This document shows, in pieces, positions 5,773 to 8,904 of a stretch of 8,904 bases of DNA (its first letter is position 1; every line of letters starts with the position of its first letter). The notes under the pieces are model-generated. The model was not told where the DNA came from. It did no database searches and was given only the letters and a program-made list of their open reading frames with translations. A program made the position numbers and the translations under genes. The DNA comes from an uncultured Oscillospiraceae bacterium (GTDB lineage: Bacteria > Bacillota > Clostridia > Oscillospirales > Oscillospiraceae), in assembly GCA_947628975.1 (NCBI GenBank), contig CANRBW010000057.1, positions 1 to 8,904 of the forward strand, given 5' to 3'.

Positions 5773-5781
5773 AAAACCAGC

Positions 5782-6093
5782 ATGGCACAGAAGGAAATGA
5801 TCCGCATCCGCTTGAAGGCCTACGATCACCAGCTCATCGACCAGAGCGCCGAGAAGATCGTGGACACCGCCAAGCGCACCGGGGCCAGCATCTCCGGCCC
5901 CATCCCCCTGCCCACCAAGAAGGAGGTCGTCACCATCCTTCGGGCGGTCCACAAGTATAAGGACTCCCGGGAGCAGTTCGAGCGCCGCACCCACAAGCGG
6001 CTCATCGACATCCTCAACCCCTCCCCCAAGACGGTGGAGGCGCTGATGGCCCTGGAGCTGCCCGCCGGTGTGGAGATCGAGATCAAGCTGTGA
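5782..6093 (+). CDS. rpsJ: 30S ribosomal protein S10
   Basis: 103-residue S10, the usual length. It sits in the head of the 30S subunit and in many bacteria also acts as NusE in transcription antitermination. Diagnostic segments: IRIRLKAYDHQLIDQSAEKIVDTAKRTG split over residues 6-33, GPIPLPTKKEVVTILRAVHK at about 38-57, then the loop region FERRTHKRLIDIL and the ending LPAGVEIEIKL. The start is fixed by AAGGAGG 9 bases upstream. It is the first gene of the S10 operon and is followed by an unusually long structured spacer before rplC. Confidence 0.98.
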   Translation: MAQKEMIRIRLKAYDHQLIDQSAEKIVDTAKRTGASISGPIPLPTKKEVVTILRAVHKYKDSREQFERRTHKRLIDILNPSPKTVEALMALELPAGVEIEIKL

Positions 6094-6219
6094 TCTCCCC
6101 GTAACTTTGTTGTACCGCGTCTGTTCCGGGCTTCCGGACAGGCAGGTCATGTCGGCCGAGCAATGGGCCCCGCCCAACTCGCCCGACCAATAACCTTATC
6201 ATAAGGAGGAGAAACCAAG
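6094..6219 (+). promoter_or_regulatory. Structured rpsJ-rplC spacer
   Basis: A 126-base gap within the operon with no gene or clear promoter. It contains two adjacent hairpins. The first (6121-6141) is CTGTTCCGG/CCGGACAG with one bulged T and a GCTT loop. The second (6151-6187) is GTCGG-c-CGAG paired with CTCG-c-CCGAC, capped by TGGGC-ccc-GCCCA, about 14 pairs in all. Just before rplC, CCTTATCATAAGG (6194-6206) is a small palindrome overlapping the ribosome binding site AAGGAGG (6203-6209). No U tract follows the big hairpins, so they are not terminators. A translational control site or RNA processing site is possible. Confidence 0.6.
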
Positions 6220-6945
6220 ATGGAAAAGGCCATTATCGGCAAGAAGATCGGCATGAGCCAGATCTTCGACGAAGCCGGCAAGGTCATCCCGGTCACCGTC
6301 ATCCAGGCGGGCCCCTGCACCGTGGTGCAGAAGAAGACCGAGGACAAGGACGGCTACAACGCCATCCAGCTGGGCTTTGAGGACGTGAGTGAGAAGCGCC
6401 TGACCAAGCCGGAGCTGGGCCACCTGAAAAAGGCCGGCAGCGACCTCAAGCGGGTCCTGCGGGAGGTGGCGCTGGACAACTACGACGAGCTGAACGTGGG
6501 CGACGTGCTCACCTGCGACCTGTTCGTCCCCGGCGACCGGGTGGACGTCACCGGCATCAGCAAGGGCAAGGGCTACGCCGGCGTGGTCAAGCGCTACGGC
6601 TTCCACGTCCAGAAGGTCACCCACGGCGGCGGCCCCATCCACCGCCACCCCGGCTCCAGCGGCCCCGCCACCGACCCCAGCCGTGTCTTCAAGGGCACCA
6701 AGAAGGCCGGCCACATGGGCGCCGAGCAGGTCACCGTCCAGAACCTGGACGTGGTCCAGGTGGACGAGGAGCTGGGCCTCATCGCCGTGTGCGGCGCCAT
6801 CCCTGGCCCCAAGGGCGGCGTGGTGCTGGTGAAGTCCAGCGTCAAGAAGCTCATCGAGAAGAAGGGCGAGGCCGGCGTCTCCAGCAACCCGCAGAAGGCC
6901 TCCGCCCGTATCAACCCGCAGAAGGCCTCTGCGCGTAACAAGTAA
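6220..6945 (+). CDS. rplC: 50S ribosomal protein L3 with extended C-terminus
   Basis: 241 residues; bacterial L3 is usually about 205-215. L3 is a primary 23S rRNA binding protein that helps start 50S assembly and reaches toward the peptidyl transferase centre. Typical L3 segments: IIGKKIGMSQIFDEAGKVIP at 5-24, DVTGISKGKGYAGVVKRYGF around 109-128, VTHGGGPIHRHPGSSGPATD with FKGTKKAGHMG following, and NLDVVQVDEELGLIAVCGAIPGPKGG before the normal end. The body finishes near VLVKSSVKK. An extra basic tail then follows: about 15 residues and two copies of NPQKASAR+1 (223-231, 232-240). The start follows AAGGAGGAG with normal spacing. The gene is 17 bases from rplD. Confidence 0.97.
   Translation: MEKAIIGKKIGMSQIFDEAGKVIPVTVIQAGPCTVVQKKTEDKDGYNAIQLGFEDVSEKRLTKPELGHLKKAGSDLKRVLREVALDNYDELNVGDVLTCDLFVPGDRVDVTGISKGKGYAGVVKRYGFHVQKVTHGGGPIHRHPGSSGPATDPSRVFKGTKKAGHMGAEQVTVQNLDVVQVDEELGLIAVCGAIPGPKGGVVLVKSSVKKLIEKKGEAGVSSNPQKASARINPQKASARNK
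6886..6939 (+). repeat. 27-bp tandem duplication at the end of rplC
   Basis: Two adjacent 27-base copies, 6886-6912 and 6913-6939, differ at three positions. They encode NPQKASARI and NPQKASARN. Two of the changes are synonymous third-position changes, and one changes the last residue. The repeat is in frame and lies directly before the final lysine and stop, so it lengthens the L3 tail without breaking it. Confidence 0.9.
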
Positions 6946-6962
6946 GAAAGGAGAGAGACACA

Positions 6963-7583
6963 ATGCCTAAAGCGAATCTGTACGATATGACCGGCAAGAA
7001 GATCGGCGACGTGGAGCTCTCCGAGGCTGTCTTCGGGATCGAGCCCAACACCTTCGTGGTCCACGACGTGGTCAAGAACCATCTGGCCAACTGCCGCCAG
7101 GGCACCCAGAGCGCTCTGACCCGCGCCGAGGTCTCCGGCGGCGGCAAGAAGCCGTGGCGCCAGAAGGGCACCGGCCGGGCCCGCCAGGGCTCCACCCGCG
7201 CCCCCCAGTGGACTCACGGCGGCGTGGTCTTCGCCCCCAAGCCCAGGGATTACAGCTACACCCTCAACAAGAAGGTCAAGCGCCTGGCGCTGAAGTCCGC
7301 CCTCTCGGCCAAGGCCGCCGAGGGGAACGTCCTGGTGGTGGACGAGCTGAAGCTGGACGCCGTCAAGACCAAGGAGATGAAGAAGTTCCTGGACGCCGTG
7401 GAGGCCAGGAAGGCCGTGCTGATCACCCCGGAGGTGCGGGAGACCGTCTACAAGTCCGCCCGGAACATCCCCGGCGTCAGCACCACCACCGCCACCATCC
7501 TCAGCGTCTACGACATCGTCAAGGCCGACCAGATCATCGTGGATAAGGCCGCCCTTGCTGTGATCGAGGAGGTGTTCGCGTAA
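6963..7583 (+). CDS. rplD: 50S ribosomal protein L4
   Basis: 206-residue L4, the normal length. It binds 23S rRNA domain I, and its long loop lines the peptide exit tunnel. In E. coli L4 also represses its own S10 operon through the leader; whether that holds here is unknown. Visible: the conserved loop SGGGKKPWRQKGTGRARQGS at 59-78, then RAPQWTHGGVVFAPKPRDY and LNKKVKRLALKSALS. The start follows AAAGGAGAG; the gap to rplC is 17 bases. The stop TAA shares its last base with the rplW start (TAATG), so the two are translationally coupled. Confidence 0.98.
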   Translation: MPKANLYDMTGKKIGDVELSEAVFGIEPNTFVVHDVVKNHLANCRQGTQSALTRAEVSGGGKKPWRQKGTGRARQGSTRAPQWTHGGVVFAPKPRDYSYTLNKKVKRLALKSALSAKAAEGNVLVVDELKLDAVKTKEMKKFLDAVEARKAVLITPEVRETVYKSARNIPGVSTTTATILSVYDIVKADQIIVDKAALAVIEEVFA

Positions 7584-7879
7584 TGAAGACCGCGTATGAC
7601 ATCATCAAGCGCCCCATCATCACCGAGCAGTCCATGGCCGACATCGACGGGAAGAAGTACGTCTTCGAGGTGGCCAAGGACGCCAACAAGATCCAGATCG
7701 CCAAGGCGGTGGAGGAGGCCTTCGGCGTGAAGGTGGCCAAGGTCAACACCCTGAATATGCAGGGCAAGCTCAAGCGTTTGGGGGCCCAGCCCGCCGGCCG
7801 CCGCCCCTCCTGGAAGAAGGCCATGGTCACCCTGACCCCCGATTCCAAGAGCATCGAGCTGTTTGAGAACATGGTGTAA
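7583..7879 (+). CDS. rplW: 50S ribosomal protein L23
   Basis: 98 residues, the normal length. L23 sits at the exit of the ribosomal tunnel and is the docking point for trigger factor and SRP. The opening MKTAYDIIKRPIITEQSM is typical, and KYVFEVAKDANKIQIAKAVEEAFGVKVAKVNT matches the L23 core, with the basic loop LKRLGAQPAGRRPSWKKA after it. The ATG overlaps the rplD stop by one base. Its ribosome binding site GAGGAGG lies inside the last codons of rplD. Confidence 0.98.
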   Translation: MKTAYDIIKRPIITEQSMADIDGKKYVFEVAKDANKIQIAKAVEEAFGVKVAKVNTLNMQGKLKRLGAQPAGRRPSWKKAMVTLTPDSKSIELFENMV

Positions 7880-7894
7880 GGGAGGAACTGAGAT

Positions 7895-8728
7895 ATGGCT
7901 ATCAAGACATTCAAGCCCACCACGCCCTCCCGCCGCCACATGACCGTGAGCGCCTTCGAGGGCATCGACAAGAAGGCCAAGCCCGAGCGGAGCCTGACCG
8001 AGAACCTGAAGAAGCACGCCGGACGCAACAGCTACGGCCGCATCACCGTCCGCCACCACGGCGGCGGCAACAAGAAGAAGTACCGCATCATCGACTTCAA
8101 GCGGGACAAGGAGGGGACCGCCAAGGTCATCAACCTCCAGTATGACCCCAACCGCTCCGCCAACATCGCCCTCATCGAGTATGAAGACGGCGAGCGCCGC
8201 TATATCCTGGCCCCCGTGGGGCTGAAGGCCGGCCACATCATCATGACCGGCGCCGACGCCGACATCCTGCCCGGCAACTGTCTGCCCATCGCCAAGATCC
8301 CCGTGGGCGAGATGATCCACTGCGTGGAGATCTATCCGGGCAAGGGGGCCCAGCTGGTCCGCTCGGCCGGCGTGGCCGCCCAGCTGATGGCCAAGGAGAA
8401 CGGCATGGCCCAGGTCCGCCTCCCCTCCGGCGAGGTCCGCTATATCCGGGAGGAGTGCAAGGCCACCATTGGCCAGGTGGGCAACGCCGACTGGGCCAAC
8501 ATCCAGATCGGCAAGGCCGGCCGCAAGCGCCACATGGGCTGGCGGCCCACCGTCCGCGGCTCGGTTATGAACCCCAACGACCACCCCCACGGCGGCGGCG
8601 AGGGCAAGAGCCCGGTCGGCCGTCCCGGCCCGGTCACCCCCTGGGGCAAGCCCGCCATGGGGTACAAGACCCGCAAGAAGAAGAACCGCACCGAGCAGTT
8701 CATCGTCAAGCATCGCAACGCGAAGTAA
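7895..8728 (+). CDS. rplB: 50S ribosomal protein L2
   Basis: 277-residue L2, the usual length, a primary 23S rRNA binder needed for subunit joining and peptidyl transferase function. Visible: MAIKTFKPTTPSRRHMTVS at the start, RNSYGRITVRHHGGGNKKKY, the RNA-binding core, and near the C-terminus MNPNDHPHGGGEGK, carrying the histidine equivalent to E. coli His229, then KTRKKKNRTEQFIVKHRNAK at the end. The ribosome binding site GGGAGG lies before ATG 7895, 15 bases after rplW. It is followed by rpsS 15 bases later. Confidence 0.98.
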   Translation: MAIKTFKPTTPSRRHMTVSAFEGIDKKAKPERSLTENLKKHAGRNSYGRITVRHHGGGNKKKYRIIDFKRDKEGTAKVINLQYDPNRSANIALIEYEDGERRYILAPVGLKAGHIIMTGADADILPGNCLPIAKIPVGEMIHCVEIYPGKGAQLVRSAGVAAQLMAKENGMAQVRLPSGEVRYIREECKATIGQVGNADWANIQIGKAGRKRHMGWRPTVRGSVMNPNDHPHGGGEGKSPVGRPGPVTPWGKPAMGYKTRKKKNRTEQFIVKHRNAK

Positions 8729-8743
8729 AGGAGCGTGTGAAAT

Positions 8744-8904
8744 ATGTCGAGAAGTGTGAAGAAAGGCCCGTTTTGCGCTCCTGAGCTGCTCAAGCGCGTG
8801 GACGAGCTGAACAAGGCCAACGACAAGAAGGTCCTGAAGACCTGGAGCCGCGCCTCCACCATCTTCCCCTCCTTCGTGGGCCATACCTTTGCCGTCCATG
8901 ACGG
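8744..8904 (+). CDS. rpsS: 30S ribosomal protein S19, 3'-truncated
   Basis: The first 53 residues are visible; S19 is normally about 92, so the gene runs past the right edge. The opening MSRSVKKGPF is the classic S19 N-terminus, and TWSRASTIFPSFVGHTFAVHDG matches the conserved middle. S19 pairs with S13 in the 30S head, near the A-site tRNA. The ribosome binding site AAGGAG (8727-8732) overlaps the rplB stop and is 11 bases from the ATG. The S10 operon evidently continues rightward. Confidence 0.97.
   Translation, partial: MSRSVKKGPFCAPELLKRVDELNKANDKKVLKTWSRASTIFPSFVGHTFAVHD

Larger units (their letters stand above)
5520..5781 (+). promoter_or_regulatory. Structured 5' leader of the S10 operon
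   Basis: About 260 nt of untranslated leader with no convincing gene. Several hairpins can be read: GCGCC (5520-5524) with GGCGC (5532-5536) at the very 5' end; CGGC-GAGA-GCCG (5561-5572); the terminator-like hairpin at 5653-5680; CACG-GAAA-CGTG with a GNRA loop (5699-5710), enclosed by GAGAA (5686-5690) and TTCTC (5720-5724); and ATACGAAG/CTTCGTAT next to the ribosome binding site. Ribosomal protein operons are commonly autoregulated through such leaders, but I cannot match this one to a named leader family. Confidence 0.6.

Noticed and set aside
7508..8899. 463-codon minus-strand open frame opposite rplD end, rplW, rplB and rpsS
   Set aside because: It is an antisense shadow of four highly conserved ribosomal genes, with a Val/Ala/Gly/His/Leu-rich translation.
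1..8904. CRISPR array, insertion sequence, prophage genes, tRNA or rRNA
   Set aside because: No spaced direct repeats, transposase or integrase motifs, terminal inverted repeats or structural RNA genes were recognised anywhere in the window.

Overview
The window comes from a high-GC bacterium. Gene content and order point to a low-oxygen Clostridia lineage, most likely Oscillospiraceae (relatives of Flavonifractor, Lawsonibacter or Pseudoflavonifractor). The grounds are a HemZ-type anaerobic coproporphyrinogen dehydrogenase, a short Mrp ATPase with an N-terminal cysteine cluster, strong AGGAGG ribosome binding sites, and the S10 ribosomal operon order rpsJ-rplC-rplD-rplW-rplB-rpsS. The taxonomic placement is inference; no rRNA is present.

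Layout: (1) 2-2728, plus strand: the 3' part of hemZ, a uridine-kinase-like nucleoside kinase whose start overlaps hemZ by 16 bases, and an Mrp/NBP35 Fe-S carrier ATPase, closed by a hairpin terminator. (2) 2810-4533, minus strand: a two-gene operon read from a TATAAT promoter near 4530, with an alanine-racemase-fold protein followed by D-aminoacyl-tRNA deacylase (dtd), joined by a one-base stop/start overlap. It has its own terminator facing the first operon. (3) 4577-5488, plus strand: a YihY/UPF0761 inner-membrane protein read divergently from the racemase-like gene. (4) 5485-8904, plus strand: a consensus promoter whose -35 box contains the yihY stop codon, a structured leader of about 260 nt, and the start of the S10 ribosomal protein operon, which runs off the right end inside rpsS.

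Most of the window is conserved housekeeping sequence, and I see no mobile element, CRISPR array, tRNA or rRNA. I found no clear new multi-gene system. The points most worth a second look are: the alanine-racemase homologue, which lacks the PLP-binding lysine (threonine in its place) and other active-site residues yet is intact and translationally coupled to dtd; the S10 leader, with a terminator-like hairpin and an 8-bp hairpin abutting the rpsJ ribosome binding site; a 126-nt rpsJ-rplC spacer that folds into two strong hairpins; and an L3 protein with a C-terminal tail made of a duplicated 9-residue unit.
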